The notes: a model not told the origin generated them from the sequence alone. A stretch of 64,000 nt of DNA from an uncultured Clostridia bacterium (GCA_947168855.1 CAMVNO010000006.1:62001-126000); one strand, 5' to 3'; positions 23,572 to 32,629 are shown, counted from the stretch's first letter. A program made the numbers and translations.

Positions 23572-24482
23572 CGAACGAATTAAAGCGCTATTACAGCGAT
23601 CTCAGAGACAAGAATTATCGCATATGGCAGAAGCGCGTGGCGGATTGCGAAGAGAAGAACGCACGTTTCCGCGCCCTTCGGGAGGAGCCGTGCCGCGTGA
23701 TGCAGCAGGCCGCCGACGGCAAGATCAGCTATCCCACCGCCGCTTCCCGTCTCGGTCAGATCGACGCGGAACGCAAAACGCTGCTGATCTCGATGGGGCT
23801 TCCTTCCGATTACCTCGATATGATCTATACCTGTCCGATCTGCAAGGACAAGGGCGTTGTCGGCGAAACCGGCAAGCCCTGCGCCTGCGCGCTCAAGAAG
23901 GAACAGGAGATGATGCGCACCGCCTCGCGCATCAACGACCGCGAGACGTTTGCGCAGTTCAACGAAGCCATTTATCCGACCGAAGAACAGAAAAAGCAGG
24001 GGCTCGGCATGAAGCGGTTCTGCGAGCGCTACGTCGCGGCGCTTCCCCGCCCCGAAAAGCCCAACCTGCTCATTCTCGGGCAGAGCGGTCTCGGAAAGAG
24101 CTTTTTCGGCAACGCGATCGCCTGCGCCGCGATCGAAAAAGGCGTCCGCACCGTCAAGGCGACGGCGTATCAGTGCATTCAGGATATCCTGTCCGGCATC
24201 GAATCGCGCGAAGACGCAATCAACCCGTTCCTGTCCGCCGAGCTTTTGATTCTGGACGATCTCGGCACGGAAGCAATGGTGCCGAACGTTACGATCGAAA
24301 CGATCTTCCGCATCATCAACGAACGCGCCGCCGCGCAGCTCCCCACGGTCTTCATCTCCAACCTTGACCGCAGCGAGCTTTCGGAGCGTTACGGCGAGCG
24401 CGTCGCAAGCCGCATGATCGACGGCGCGCTGACCTCGATCGTGGCTTTGCGCGGAGACAATCTTCGGACGAGGACGCGCTGA
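23568..24482 (+). CDS. dnaC: DnaC/DnaI-like helicase loader ATPase
   Basis: 304 aa AAA+ ATPase. A Cys cluster CPICKDKG...CAC at about 86-104 resembles the zinc site of DnaI. The ATPase core has Walker A GQSGLGKSFFG at about 170, Walker B ELLILDDLGTEA at about 224 and a sensor/arginine-finger region SELSERYGERVASRM near the end. It is translated by ATGA overlap with the DnaD gene, so the two are partners in helicase loading. Firmicutes name it DnaI; the dnaC symbol follows general annotation practice for the family. Confidence 0.9.
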   Translation: MTNELKRYYSDLRDKNYRIWQKRVADCEEKNARFRALREEPCRVMQQAADGKISYPTAASRLGQIDAERKTLLISMGLPSDYLDMIYTCPICKDKGVVGETGKPCACALKKEQEMMRTASRINDRETFAQFNEAIYPTEEQKKQGLGMKRFCERYVAALPRPEKPNLLILGQSGLGKSFFGNAIACAAIEKGVRTVKATAYQCIQDILSGIESREDAINPFLSAELLILDDLGTEAMVPNVTIETIFRIINERAAAQLPTVFISNLDRSELSERYGERVASRMIDGALTSIVALRGDNLRTRTR

Positions 24483-25294
24483 TGCTGTACCTTGTCGCAA
24501 CCCCCATCGGCAACCTGCAGGACCTTTCGCCGCGGGCGATCGAGGTCCTGTCCTCGGTCGACGCGATCTACTGTGAGGACACGCGCCATACGGGGCTTCT
24601 GCTCACCCATTTCAACATCAAAAAACCAACGCGCTCGCTGCATACGCACAACGAGCGCGAGCGCACGGACGAGGTCGTCGCCGCTCTGAAGGAGGGACGA
24701 GACATCGCCTATGTTTCCGACGCAGGCATGCCCGGCATTTCCGATCCCGGCGCCATGCTCGTTGCGGCATGTCAGAAGGAGGGGCTTTCCCACACCGTGA
24801 TCCCCGGTCCCAGCGCCGCAATCGTCGCCGCCGTTCTGTCGGGGCTTCCCGCGCAGTCGTTCAGCTTTTTTGGGTTCCTTCCGCGCGAATCCAAACCGCG
24901 CCGCGAAACGCTCGACGCGATCGCTCCGCTTCGTCATCAGGTCATTCTCTATGAAAGCCCGCATCGCGTGCAGGCGACGCTCCGGGATCTTCTGGACCGC
25001 TTCGGCGACGGACCGGCGGCGGTCCTGCGGGAGCTGACCAAGAAATTCGAAACGGTCGTGACCGGCTCGCTCTCCGGGCTCATCGAGCGTTTTTCGGAGG
25101 AGCCGAAGGGCGAATGCGTGATCTGCTTCATCCCCGGACAGAAGGCGGAAGCGTCCGAGCCGGATCTTGACGGCCTTCTTCGCGATCTGCTTGAGACCGA
25201 ATCGGTCAAGGACGCCGCGGCGATCGCCGCCGAACGCCTCGGTCTTCCGAAAAAGCAGGTCTACCGCCGCGCGCTGGAGCTGAAAAACGAATAA
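24482..25294 (+). CDS. rsmI: 16S rRNA 2'-O-methyltransferase (C1402)
   Basis: 270 aa. Opens with MLYLVATPIGNLQDLSPRAIEVL, the signature start of RsmI, followed by CEDTRHTGLLL, SDAGMPGISDPG and the SAM-site segment PGPSAAIVAAVLSGLP. It methylates the ribose of C1402 in the decoding centre of 16S rRNA. TGATG overlap with dnaC; third gene of the operon and followed by a terminator. Confidence 0.95.
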   Translation: MLYLVATPIGNLQDLSPRAIEVLSSVDAIYCEDTRHTGLLLTHFNIKKPTRSLHTHNERERTDEVVAALKEGRDIAYVSDAGMPGISDPGAMLVAACQKEGLSHTVIPGPSAAIVAAVLSGLPAQSFSFFGFLPRESKPRRETLDAIAPLRHQVILYESPHRVQATLRDLLDRFGDGPAAVLRELTKKFETVVTGSLSGLIERFSEEPKGECVICFIPGQKAEASEPDLDGLLRDLLETESVKDAAAIAAERLGLPKKQVYRRALELKNE

Positions 25295-25307
25295 TCGGGC
25301 GCATATG

Positions 25308-25341
25308 AAAAGAGGAGGAAACCCCTCCTCTTTCTGTTTTT
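25308..25341 (+). terminator. Terminator between rsmI and the convergent transferase gene
   Basis: 8-bp stem 25311-25318 with 25324-25331, then TTCTGTTTTT. AAAA precedes the stem, so it could work in both directions. Confidence 0.75.
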
Positions 25342-25347
25342 CCGATC

Positions 25348-26262
25348 TTATTTCCAGAGCTCGTCGGGATACTGTCCCTCGTCCTTCATCTTTTGGATCG
25401 CCGCCTTCAGGATCGGCAGGTCGGGACGGTTGGTGATGCCGTGCCAGCGCGCGGAGGTCTCGAGCACCTCGATGCTGATCTTGCCCTCCTGCATCAGCGT
25501 GTCGAGCACGCGCGGCAGCAGATATTCGCACTTCAGGGGATTCTTCGGCAGATTCTCGTCGAGGAACGCCGGGAAGCGGTTCTCGAACTCGTCGAGCACG
25601 CTCTTCTGCAAGCCGAACAGGTTCATGGAGACGAGCGTATCCAGCGCAAGCGGGGTGTAGGTCGCGCCGTCGTCCTCGGTGAACGCCGCCGCGCCGTCGC
25701 GCTTTTCAATCTTCAGCCGCTCGGTGAGCGTCACAAGCTTGCCGTCCGGTCCGATCTCGCAGACGCCGCGCGCCACGGAGCCGAAATCGGAGAGCGTGTT
25801 GCCGAGCTGATAGCCGACCATAGCGTATTCGCTCTCGGTGTGCTCCGCGCTCAAAAACTCGTAGATCTTCCGATACGCGTCCGCGCCGTAGAAATCGTCG
25901 GCATTCAGCACCGCGAACGGCGCGTCGAGCTTGTCCTTGGCGCAGAGGATCGCGTGCGCGGTGCCCCATGGCTTTACACGTCCTTCGGGGATCGCATAGC
26001 CCGCGGGGAGCTTATCGAGCGACTGGAACGCGTATTCGAGCTGTACATGTCCCCGGATGCGCTTGCCGACGCGCTCCTCAAAGTCCTGCTCCATCTCCTT
26101 TTTGATGATGATAACGACCTTTTCAAAGCCCGCGCGGACCGCGTCGAACACGGAGTAATCCAGGATGACGTGATCGTGATCGTCGATCGGCTCGATCTGT
26201 TTCGGACCGCCGAAGCGGCTGCCCATACCTGCTGCCATGATCAAAAGAATCGGTTTTTTCAT
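25348..26262 (-). CDS. Sugar-nucleotide transferase (NTP-transferase family)
   Basis: 304 aa with a Rossmann-type nucleotidyltransferase core. The N-terminal MAAGMGSRFGGPKQ (about 9-22) is the nucleotide-binding signature of glucose-1-phosphate thymidylyl/uridylyl-type enzymes, VLNADDFYG (about 113) carries the metal-binding Asp, and WGTAHAIL is the substrate segment. The usual left-handed helix domain is missing, so it transfers NMP only. Which sugar is used cannot be told. It is the second gene of a pair with the DUF2156 gene, 27 nt apart, with its own AAGGGAG site. Confidence 0.8.
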   Translation of the reverse strand: MKKPILLIMAAGMGSRFGGPKQIEPIDDHDHVILDYSVFDAVRAGFEKVVIIIKKEMEQDFEERVGKRIRGHVQLEYAFQSLDKLPAGYAIPEGRVKPWGTAHAILCAKDKLDAPFAVLNADDFYGADAYRKIYEFLSAEHTESEYAMVGYQLGNTLSDFGSVARGVCEIGPDGKLVTLTERLKIEKRDGAAAFTEDDGATYTPLALDTLVSMNLFGLQKSVLDEFENRFPAFLDENLPKNPLKCEYLLPRVLDTLMQEGKISIEVLETSARWHGITNRPDLPILKAAIQKMKDEGQYPDELWK

Positions 26263-26289
26263 AAGATTATTCTCCCTTCTGCATTTCCT

Positions 26290-27186
26290 TTATACTTGGT
26301 CGCGAATCGTGACAAGATACTTTTCGCGAAGCTCTGTCGGTTTATAGTTCAGCTTGGAATACCGAAGCCCTTCGTCGCCGCCGTCGTCCTCGCGGTTCAG
26401 ATACTGCACGTCCGGAAACTGCCGGACGAACGCCTGCGCCATCGCGGGATACGCGCCGGGAATGTCCGGCATCGCCTTTTCCACATGCTCAAAGAGCATG
26501 TCCCGCTTTCTTTCGCCGATCGCCATCGCAACGACCTCGCCGCCCGTGATCAGCGCGACTGCCGTCTGCCCGAGCGCGTCGCGGTGCAGAAGCAGATCCT
26601 TGGCGCCGTTCCATTCGTTTTCCTCAAGCGCGGAAAACTCCGGGTGCATGTTATGGAAGCGATCCAGAAACGCAAGACATTTCCGCTCGGTTTCCGCATC
26701 CGAAACGATCACGGCTTCCGCGTCCGGATGCTCGCGGTAAAAGCGGTTCACATGGTTCTTCTGCCCGTGGTACGCCTTGCCCGGGAACGTGTGGAAGCTC
26801 TCGGCGTTGTAGATGTAATCCGCCCAGTCGCGGATGCTTTCCGCTTCCATGCGCGCTCCGTAGTGCGCTTCAAGCATCGGCATCATGCAGCGCGGCACAA
26901 CGCAGTAGCGCAGCGGGATCCCCCGCCGTTTCGCGTCTGCCTCGTTCGCCGCGCACGCAGCCGCAAAATTCCCGCCGCCGAGCGGCACCGTATAGCACTC
27001 GCCGTATGCGCCGTAGTTTGCGCGGATGCACAGCATGCCCTCGACGATCGCGTAATACGACACGTAGATATCGCGCCATTGATAAACGGCGCCGATCGTA
27101 TTGTCGCAGATGCCGCAGGCATAGGTTTCAAAAAACGGCTTCAAAGCCGAGATGTTTTCTCCGGTGATACGTTCGTATTCGATCAT
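26290..27186 (-). CDS. DUF2156 protein, acyltransferase-like fold
   Basis: 298 aa cytoplasmic protein resembling the C-terminal domain of phosphatidylglycerol lysyltransferases (DUF2156): two GNAT-like halves, with the segment YHGQKNHVNRFYREHP near the middle and LNREDDGGDEGLRYSKLNYKP close to the end, which is a hallmark of this family. No membrane helices, so it is not a full MprF. The real substrate is unknown. AGGAG precedes the ATG, and a TTCACA/TATACT promoter lies at 27205-27232 on the minus strand. Confidence 0.75.
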   Translation of the reverse strand: MIEYERITGENISALKPFFETYACGICDNTIGAVYQWRDIYVSYYAIVEGMLCIRANYGAYGECYTVPLGGGNFAAACAANEADAKRRGIPLRYCVVPRCMMPMLEAHYGARMEAESIRDWADYIYNAESFHTFPGKAYHGQKNHVNRFYREHPDAEAVIVSDAETERKCLAFLDRFHNMHPEFSALEENEWNGAKDLLLHRDALGQTAVALITGGEVVAMAIGERKRDMLFEHVEKAMPDIPGAYPAMAQAFVRQFPDVQYLNREDDGGDEGLRYSKLNYKPTELREKYLVTIRDQV

Positions 27187-27204
27187 ACATGCTCCTGTTT
27201 TTTC

Positions 27205-27232
27205 AGTATATCATATTTTTTGGATTTGTGAA
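27205..27232 (-). promoter_or_regulatory. Promoter of the DUF2156/transferase pair
   Basis: -35 TTCACA (27227-27232) and -10 TATACT (27205-27210), 16-bp spacer, with AGGAG before the ATG. Confidence 0.55.
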
Positions 27233-27243
27233 GACCGAAAACA

Positions 27244-27272
27244 TTGACGCACGGGAAAAAAGCGTGTAGAAT
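27244..27272 (+). promoter_or_regulatory. Promoter of the HAD gene, predicted leaderless
   Basis: -35 TTGACG (27244-27249), 17-bp spacer, -10 TAGAAT (27267-27272). Expected +1 at 27279, two bases before the ATG at 27281. No ribosome site. Confidence 0.65.
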
Positions 27273-27280
27273 ACCCGGGT

Positions 27281-27952
27281 ATGAAACAGACTGCAAACAA
27301 ATTCAAGCTGGTCGCGTTCGATCTGGACGGAACGATCTGCAATACGCTTTCGGACATCGCGTCCTCGCTGAACCGCGCGCTCGCCGCGCTGGGCTTTCAG
27401 ACCTACTCGGACGACGGCGTTTCCGGACTGATCGGAAAAAGCATCGTCTGGATGTGTCAGCATGCCGTACCGCAGGACCGTCCGGAAGCCTGGACTGACG
27501 TACGCGACGGATTCCTGATCGATTATGCCGAGCATCTGTGCGACACGACCGTGCCGTACCCCGAAATGCCGGAGCTGTTGCATGCGTTAAAAGATCGCGG
27601 CATGACGCTTGCGATCGTTACAAATAAGCCCGATCCTCATGCGAAAAAGATGATCCGCACGCTCTTTCCGGAAGACGGGCTGTTTGCCCGCGTACAGGGA
27701 CAGTGCGCGGACTATCCCGTGAAGCCCGATCCGACCATGCTGGACGTCGTGCGCGAATCGCTTGGCTTTTCCCGCGAGGAAACGCTGTATCTCGGCGACA
27801 TGGACGTCGACCTGCAATTTGCGAAAAATGCCGGTCTAAAGTGCGTCGGCTGCGGCTGGGGCTATCGCGGCGAAGCGTTCTTAAAGGAAGCCGGCGCAAA
27901 AGCCGTGATCTCGCATCCCCTGGAGCTTCTGGAGATCATCGACAATTTGTAA
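27281..27952 (+). CDS. HAD-family hydrolase, phosphoglycolate phosphatase type
   Basis: 223 aa. Motif I FDLDGTICNT (about 12-21) carries both catalytic Asp, motif II is IVTNKPD (about 110) and motif IV YLGDMDVDLQFAKNAG (about 167). A helical cap lies between motifs I and II, as in Gph/PpaX. The enzyme removes phosphate from a small metabolite, with phosphoglycolate or pyrophosphate the usual substrates of this subgroup; the exact one is not shown by sequence. Single gene with a leaderless-type promoter. Confidence 0.85.
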   Translation: MKQTANKFKLVAFDLDGTICNTLSDIASSLNRALAALGFQTYSDDGVSGLIGKSIVWMCQHAVPQDRPEAWTDVRDGFLIDYAEHLCDTTVPYPEMPELLHALKDRGMTLAIVTNKPDPHAKKMIRTLFPEDGLFARVQGQCADYPVKPDPTMLDVVRESLGFSREETLYLGDMDVDLQFAKNAGLKCVGCGWGYRGEAFLKEAGAKAVISHPLELLEIIDNL

Positions 27953-27960
27953 TTGTCAGC

Positions 27961-27982
27961 GGGGCGCCGAGGACGTCGCCCC
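27961..27982. repeat. GC-rich hairpin resembling dispersed intergenic repeats
   Basis: GGGGCG and CGCCCC flank a 10-nt loop. The sequence style (GGGGCG...ACGTC...CGCCCC next to CTAC) resembles palindromes repeated in Clostridia intergenic DNA, but only one copy is in this window, so repeat status is a guess. Confidence 0.3.
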
Positions 27983-27998
27983 CTACAAAAATGCATGC

Positions 27999-28034
27999 AA
28001 AAGCGGCAGGCTGATTGCCTGCCGTTTCGCTTTT
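27999..28034. terminator. Bidirectional terminator between the HAD and anti-sigma genes
   Basis: 8-bp stem CGGCAGGC/GCCTGCCG (28004-28011 with 28017-28024) flanked by AAAA on the left and TTTCGCTTTT on the right, between convergent stops. Confidence 0.75.
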
Positions 28035-28040
28035 GATCGT

Positions 28041-29030
28041 TCAGTGCGTTCCGCCGCACGCTTCATAGACCGGGTTGAATACATCCTCCGGTATCTGCAC
28101 GAAATACCATGCCAGCGGCTGATACCCGACAAAGCCCCCCTCGATCAGTCTGAGCCTGACGGTCGTCCCGTCATTCATGGAAAGCGTCAGATGCGCCTGA
28201 TGGGGCGTATCGTAAACCGTCGTGTAGTCGTTTTCCGGATCGCTCCAATTGCCGTCCGGATCCCACATGTTGAGAAAAGCGCAGGCGTCGAGCTGATCCA
28301 AAAACGCTTCCCACACGTCCGCATCGAGATCCGCCGTCTGCACATTTCCGAGCCCGTTGTCCCAGTCGGAATGGGTTTCAAACCGCACGGATTCCGTGCG
28401 CTCCGAAAGCTGCAGCCGGTCCTCAAACAGATCCTTTCCCGTCCTCAGCGTGATGCCGTTTGTGCAGTCAAAGAACGTAATCCAGACAACGGGGTCCTGA
28501 TTGTCATACTGTATCTCGCCGCGGATGCAGATGCGGAATCCGTCGTCGTAGCCGTTTACGGTATACACCTCGCCCGAGACGTTCGACGCAAGCTCCGTCG
28601 CGTATTCGTCCTGTGTGGACCACTCGTTGATGTTGCCCTTGGCGGTTCCGATACGCTCTCCGACAAGCGTCTCCAGCGGCTTCGCGTCCTCGCCGAAGTA
28701 TTCCTCCGCCTGCGTATAGATGTGCCCCTTGTAAACCACAAGCGGGATCATGCTGCGGGCAACCGCCCCGTCCGAGGGCTCTTCCAGCTCGACCGCCGGA
28801 ATGAATACGCCTTCCGGCTGCTCCTGCGCAAGCTTCGCTTCCCCGTTCCGCGCGCTGCGTGCAAGGATCGGAACGGCAACTCCCGCCCCAATGAGCAGGC
28901 ATGCCGCCGCTGCTGCGATCCACAGGAAGCGGCTGCCGGTTTTCTTTTTCGCCTTCACTGCGGCGTCCGCATTCTCAATCAGTTCCTTGTCAATGCCGCC
29001 GACGGCGTCCAACAGTTCATGTTCTTTCAT
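28041..29030 (-). CDS. Putative membrane anti-sigma factor
   Basis: 329 aa. A short cytoplasmic head (about 1-33) is followed by one membrane helix (FLWIAAAAACLLIGAGVAV, about 34-52) and an exported domain of about 270 residues of unknown fold. It overlaps the sigma-factor gene by 4 nt (ATGA), the usual arrangement of an ECF sigma with its membrane anti-sigma. The zinc-binding HxxxCxxC signature of ZAS-type anti-sigmas is absent, so it belongs to another class. What it senses is unknown. Confidence 0.65.
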   Translation of the reverse strand: MKEHELLDAVGGIDKELIENADAAVKAKKKTGSRFLWIAAAAACLLIGAGVAVPILARSARNGEAKLAQEQPEGVFIPAVELEEPSDGAVARSMIPLVVYKGHIYTQAEEYFGEDAKPLETLVGERIGTAKGNINEWSTQDEYATELASNVSGEVYTVNGYDDGFRICIRGEIQYDNQDPVVWITFFDCTNGITLRTGKDLFEDRLQLSERTESVRFETHSDWDNGLGNVQTADLDADVWEAFLDQLDACAFLNMWDPDGNWSDPENDYTTVYDTPHQAHLTLSMNDGTTVRLRLIEGGFVGYQPLAWYFVQIPEDVFNPVYEACGGTH

Positions 29031-29587
29031 ACGGTGTAACCTCCCTTTTCCAGATACGCTTTCAGTTCCGCTCTCATTCGGAACAGCATGGTCTTGACCT
29101 TGCTTTGCGAAAAACCGTTCGCCGCGGCGATCTCCGATACCGAATCAAAATACCAGTACCGCCGGATAAAAACCCGCTGTCGATCCTCCGGGAAGGTTTT
29201 CAGATATGCGTTAATAAGCCGCCCGAGCTCGCGCGCTTCTGTTTCGGCTTCCACATCCTGCGCCGTCGGAATGCATTCCTGCATTTCCTCTGTCAGTTCA
29301 CAATAGACCGCGTATCGCTTCTGCCGCTTGTTTCGCTTGCATTCGTTCAGTGCGATGTGTCTTAGGATGCGTCCGACAAACGCAAACAGGTAATCCCTCG
29401 GCTCATGCGGCGGGATCCTGTTCCATGTCTCCCGATAGGCGTCGTTCTCGCATTCCTCCGCCGTCTCCCAATCGTTCAGTATGCGATACGCAATGCCCCT
29501 GAGCCTTGAACCGTATTTGTCCGCCGTCTCTTTGATCGCGTCTTCGTTTCTGTTGAGATAGAGCTCCACGATCTGACTGTCGTCCAT
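29027..29587 (-). CDS. ECF-type RNA polymerase sigma factor
   Basis: 186 aa with the two domains of ECF sigma factors. Region 2 (about 10-80) includes YRILNDWETAEECENDAYRETWNRIP and region 4 (about 120-180) includes DRQRVFIRRYWYFDSVSEIA followed by a helix-turn-helix ending SQSKVKTMLFRMRAELK. It directs RNA polymerase to a small regulon, presumably held inactive by the next gene. AAAGGAGG precedes the ATG. An ECF-like motif lies upstream, suggesting self-activation. Confidence 0.88.
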   Translation of the reverse strand: MDDSQIVELYLNRNEDAIKETADKYGSRLRGIAYRILNDWETAEECENDAYRETWNRIPPHEPRDYLFAFVGRILRHIALNECKRNKRQKRYAVYCELTEEMQECIPTAQDVEAETEARELGRLINAYLKTFPEDRQRVFIRRYWYFDSVSEIAAANGFSQSKVKTMLFRMRAELKAYLEKGGYTV

Positions 29588-29625
29588 TCTCTGTTCCTCC
29601 TTTCCGTCACATGTGCGTCTTCACC

Positions 29626-29662
29626 CTATACAGCAACGATTTTGCCTTGCAGGTTACATCTT
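29626..29662 (-). promoter_or_regulatory. Possible ECF-type promoter of the sigma gene
   Basis: On the minus strand TGTAACCT lies about 16-18 nt before TGTATAG, resembling the AAC-type -35 and short -10 of ECF promoters. Autoregulation is common for such sigma factors, but the match is only by eye. Confidence 0.35.
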
Positions 29663-29690
29663 TTTTAATCTGTCGTACGCGCGGCAAAGG

Positions 29691-29720
29691 AAAGCGGCAG
29701 ACAAATCGTCTGCCGCTTTT
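29691..29720. terminator. Terminator after the pullulanase gene
   Basis: A perfect 12-bp stem (29691-29702 with 29708-29719). The T-run is short in both directions (CTTTTCG plus, CTTTCCTTT minus). It lies 12 nt past the minus-strand stop at 29732. Confidence 0.65.
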
Positions 29721-29731
29721 CGTTATGTTCT

Positions 29732-32377
29732 TCAGTTGTTCACAACCAGCAGAATACCCTGCGCCGGAACGGTGACGTTGCCGGAGACCGTCGTTTCCGG
29801 TGCATCGAAGATGCTGCCGCCGTTGATCAATACGCCCCATGTCCCTTCCGGAAGCGTATAGCCGATCTCCGCGTCATGCGGGTTGATGACCGCGATCGCA
29901 ACGACCGCGCCGTCTGCGGTATAGGTCGCAACGATCGATGCGTCCTCGAGCACTTCACAGGTCACATCCGCACCGCGCAGGAAGCTCTGCGCCTTCCGAA
30001 GCCTGATCAGACTCTTGTACCAGTCGCGCGTCTCGGCAACGAGGCTGCCGGGAACGAGCGCGTCCCAGTCAATGTTGTTGACCTTGTCGGAGGACTCGTA
30101 GCTGTTGTGATCGCCGCCCTTGGTGCGCAGAAGCTCCTCGCCCGCAAGCCAGAACGGCGTGCCCTTCGAGAGCATCACGATTGCCGCGCCGAAGCGATCC
30201 ATCGCGGCTCTCTGCTCGTCGGTTGCATCCGGGCAGGTTTTCAGAAGCTTATCCCACAGCGTGTGGTTGTCATGCGCGGACATGTAGTTGATGACCATCG
30301 CGTTCTTGACCTTCCACGCCTGCGCATGCCCCGTGCCGCCTGCGATGCCGAACGCAACTTCGTTTGCGCGCTTCTTTGATACGTCGCCGTTGATATAGCC
30401 CGGATTCTTCTCGTCGAATACGCTGCCCTTCAGACCGTCGCGGATGATGTCGTTGAAGACTGCGACGCCGCCAGCCGCGCCTTCGCTTGCCGTGATCTCG
30501 CTGATATTCGCGCGATCCGCCTGCAGGTTGCTCTTCAGTGCGGACGTGCCGCCGGTCCAGCCCTCGCCGTAGATGATCGCCTTCGGGTTGATCGCATGGA
30601 CCGCTTTCTCGATTTCCTGCATCGTGTCGAGATCATGCAGCGCCATCAGGTCGAAGCGGAAGCCGTCGATGTGGTACTCCGTCGCCCAGTAAGTGACGCT
30701 GTCGATCATGAACTTACGGAACATCTTGCGGTCGGACGCGGTCTCGTTGCCGCAGGCGCTGCCGTTGGAGTTTTCGCCGGTCGCCGTGTAGCGATAGTAG
30801 TAATACGGGACGATCTTGTTGAAGTTCGCGTTGGAATCAAAGGTATGGTTGTAAACGACGTCCATGACGACCGCAAGACCGTTGTTGTGCAGCGCCTGCA
30901 CCATCTGCTTGAACTCGTTCACACGCACCTCGCCGTGATACGGATCGGTGGAATAGCTGCCCTCGGGCGCGTTGTAGTTCTTCGGATCGTAGCCCCAGTT
31001 GAACTCGCCCTTGTCGTTATCCTCCTTGACCGTTGCGAAATCGTAGACCGGCTGCAGATGCACATGCGTGACGCCGAGATCGACGAGATAATCGACGCCG
31101 ACCGACTCGCCGGACGCGTTCTTAAGTCCCGTTTCGGTGAAGGCAAGGTACTTGCCCGGGTACTTCGAATCCGCAATGCGGTTAGAGAAGTCGCGTACGT
31201 GGACCTCCCAGATGATCGCGTCCTGATAGGTCTCGAGCTTGTCGTAATAGGCATCTTCCGCCCAGCCCTCGGGATCGGTGGAATCGAGGTCGATGACCAT
31301 GCCGCGGTCGCCGTTGACGCCGAGCGCCTTGGCGTACGGATCGGTCGTTTCCTGCGTACCTGCCGCCGTGGTGACGGTGTAGGTGTAGTACGTGCCGCTG
31401 CCGACGGGCTGCGTGGTCGTCCAGACGCCCTTCTCCGCCTTCTCCATGTCGATCTGACCACTCGAAATGCCGCCCGCACCTTCTTTGAAGAGATTCAGCA
31501 CCACGCGGCTCGCAGTCGGCGCCCAGACCTTGAAGGTCGTCTCGTCGCCGTGGATGACCGCGCCGAGGTCGTCGCCGTCATAGGTATAGTTCTCGATGAA
31601 ATCGGGGGAATCGAAGATGCCCGTCGGGATCGCCGTCGTGCGCGAATAGCCTTCGATCTCCACATCGTAGAGCTTCGTGATGTCAAGATCCTCCTTGAGC
31701 TTGATCGTGCCGATCGTCACCTCGTTGTTGAGGCTGGACAGGCTCTCGATCTCGACCTTGCAGTCACCCGCGTAGACGGCGATCTGATCGAGCGACTCGA
31801 TCCGCTTTGCCGGGGTGATGTTGTACATGATCTCGTTTTTACTGACGATGCCGACGTAATTCACTTTTTGTTTCTGCATAAGCGTTGCTCCGCCGTCGTT
31901 GCTGAAATAGATTTCCGCTTCATTGCCGATCAGATAGATCGCCGTATCGCCGTCCATCTCGGCGAAACGGTCGTTTTCGTAGACCTTCGTCGCGTCGCCC
32001 CACGAGGTGCCGCCCGGCTCGGAGCAGTTGATTCGCACGATAAAGCCGACCTCCGTGACGTCCTTCGGCACGTTGATCATGCACTTTGCGCCGTACGCGC
32101 ACGGATACATCGTGTATCCTCTGCCGTCCCCGCCCGGGAACCACATCCACATGTCGCTCGTATCAAAATTGATCGAATCCGCTTTCCAGTAGACGGTCAG
32201 CTGATTCTTGCCGTCCTCCTTCGGCAGGAAATACTCGTCGGGCAGCGGCTCAAGTCCGCTTACCGCGGGCGCCTCCGTTTCGGCGGGATTGTCCGCCGCG
32301 GGCTGCTGTCCGCCGCAGGCAAACAGACCGAGGATCATTAACAGCGCCAATAGACATGCGATCCATCTTTTTTGCAT
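29732..32377 (-). CDS. pulA: Type I pullulanase, surface lipoprotein
   Basis: 881 aa. The lipobox LGLFACGG at about 17-24 anchors it outside the membrane. A starch-binding CBM41-like domain (about 45-160) and a CBM48-like module (about 265-350, TTFKVWAPTASRV) precede the GH13 barrel. The pullulanase signature YNWGYDP appears as FNWGYDPKNYN. Catalytic residues are the Asp in GFRFDLMALHD (about 574), the Glu in YGEGWTGG (about 604) and the Asp in SAHDNH (about 702). It cuts alpha-1,6 branches in glycogen, starch or pullulan; the GH13 protein at 39.3 kb could take the products inside the cell. AGGAGG precedes the start. Confidence 0.92.
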   Translation of the reverse strand: MQKRWIACLLALLMILGLFACGGQQPAADNPAETEAPAVSGLEPLPDEYFLPKEDGKNQLTVYWKADSINFDTSDMWMWFPGGDGRGYTMYPCAYGAKCMINVPKDVTEVGFIVRINCSEPGGTSWGDATKVYENDRFAEMDGDTAIYLIGNEAEIYFSNDGGATLMQKQKVNYVGIVSKNEIMYNITPAKRIESLDQIAVYAGDCKVEIESLSSLNNEVTIGTIKLKEDLDITKLYDVEIEGYSRTTAIPTGIFDSPDFIENYTYDGDDLGAVIHGDETTFKVWAPTASRVVLNLFKEGAGGISSGQIDMEKAEKGVWTTTQPVGSGTYYTYTVTTAAGTQETTDPYAKALGVNGDRGMVIDLDSTDPEGWAEDAYYDKLETYQDAIIWEVHVRDFSNRIADSKYPGKYLAFTETGLKNASGESVGVDYLVDLGVTHVHLQPVYDFATVKEDNDKGEFNWGYDPKNYNAPEGSYSTDPYHGEVRVNEFKQMVQALHNNGLAVVMDVVYNHTFDSNANFNKIVPYYYYRYTATGENSNGSACGNETASDRKMFRKFMIDSVTYWATEYHIDGFRFDLMALHDLDTMQEIEKAVHAINPKAIIYGEGWTGGTSALKSNLQADRANISEITASEGAAGGVAVFNDIIRDGLKGSVFDEKNPGYINGDVSKKRANEVAFGIAGGTGHAQAWKVKNAMVINYMSAHDNHTLWDKLLKTCPDATDEQRAAMDRFGAAIVMLSKGTPFWLAGEELLRTKGGDHNSYESSDKVNNIDWDALVPGSLVAETRDWYKSLIRLRKAQSFLRGADVTCEVLEDASIVATYTADGAVVAIAVINPHDAEIGYTLPEGTWGVLINGGSIFDAPETTVSGNVTVPAQGILLVVNN

Positions 32378-32419
32378 GGTTTTCTCCTCCTTCTCGGCAT
32401 CTTGCGCCGATATATAAAT

Positions 32420-32448
32420 AGTATATCATGTTCCTCCCCGCAAGACAA
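32420..32448 (-). promoter_or_regulatory. Promoter of the pullulanase gene
   Basis: Minus-strand -35 TTGTCT (32443-32448), 17-bp spacer, -10 TATACT (32420-32425); leader with AGGAGG. Confidence 0.55.
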
Positions 32449-32482
32449 TATATTTTCCGACGTTTTTCTTTCATCCGCAGGC

Positions 32483-32511
32483 TTGACAACCGCGCTCCCT
32501 GTCTGTATATT
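32483..32511 (+). promoter_or_regulatory. Promoter of cysK-cysE
   Basis: -35 TTGACA (32483-32488), 17-bp spacer, -10 TATATT (32506-32511). Expected +1 near 32518, giving a leader of about 190 nt before cysK. Confidence 0.8.
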
Positions 32512-32545
32512 ATATACAATCTTTTGAAGGGAGAATCGAACGGGC

Positions 32546-32614
32546 ATGATGAACCGCAATGCTTTCGCGTGTTGTTGTTCCGGCGTCACTCTGCCCGTTT
32601 GCTCGCTCGGATAG
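32546..32614 (+). CDS. Cysteine-rich leader peptide of the cysK-cysE attenuator
   Basis: 22 codons: [20 protein letters not shown] then LG and a TAG stop. Cys codons are at positions 9, 10 and 11 (TGT TGT TGT) and at 19. AGGGAG lies 12 nt before the first ATG. The ORF sits between a good promoter and an intrinsic terminator in front of two cysteine-biosynthesis genes, as expected of a leader peptide whose translation reports charged tRNA-Cys. The codons are too concentrated to be chance in a random 22-codon frame, but translation is not proven. Confidence 0.75.
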   Translation: MMNRNAFACCCSGVTLPVCSLG

Positions 32615-32629
32615 GATTGTGTTTGTTCT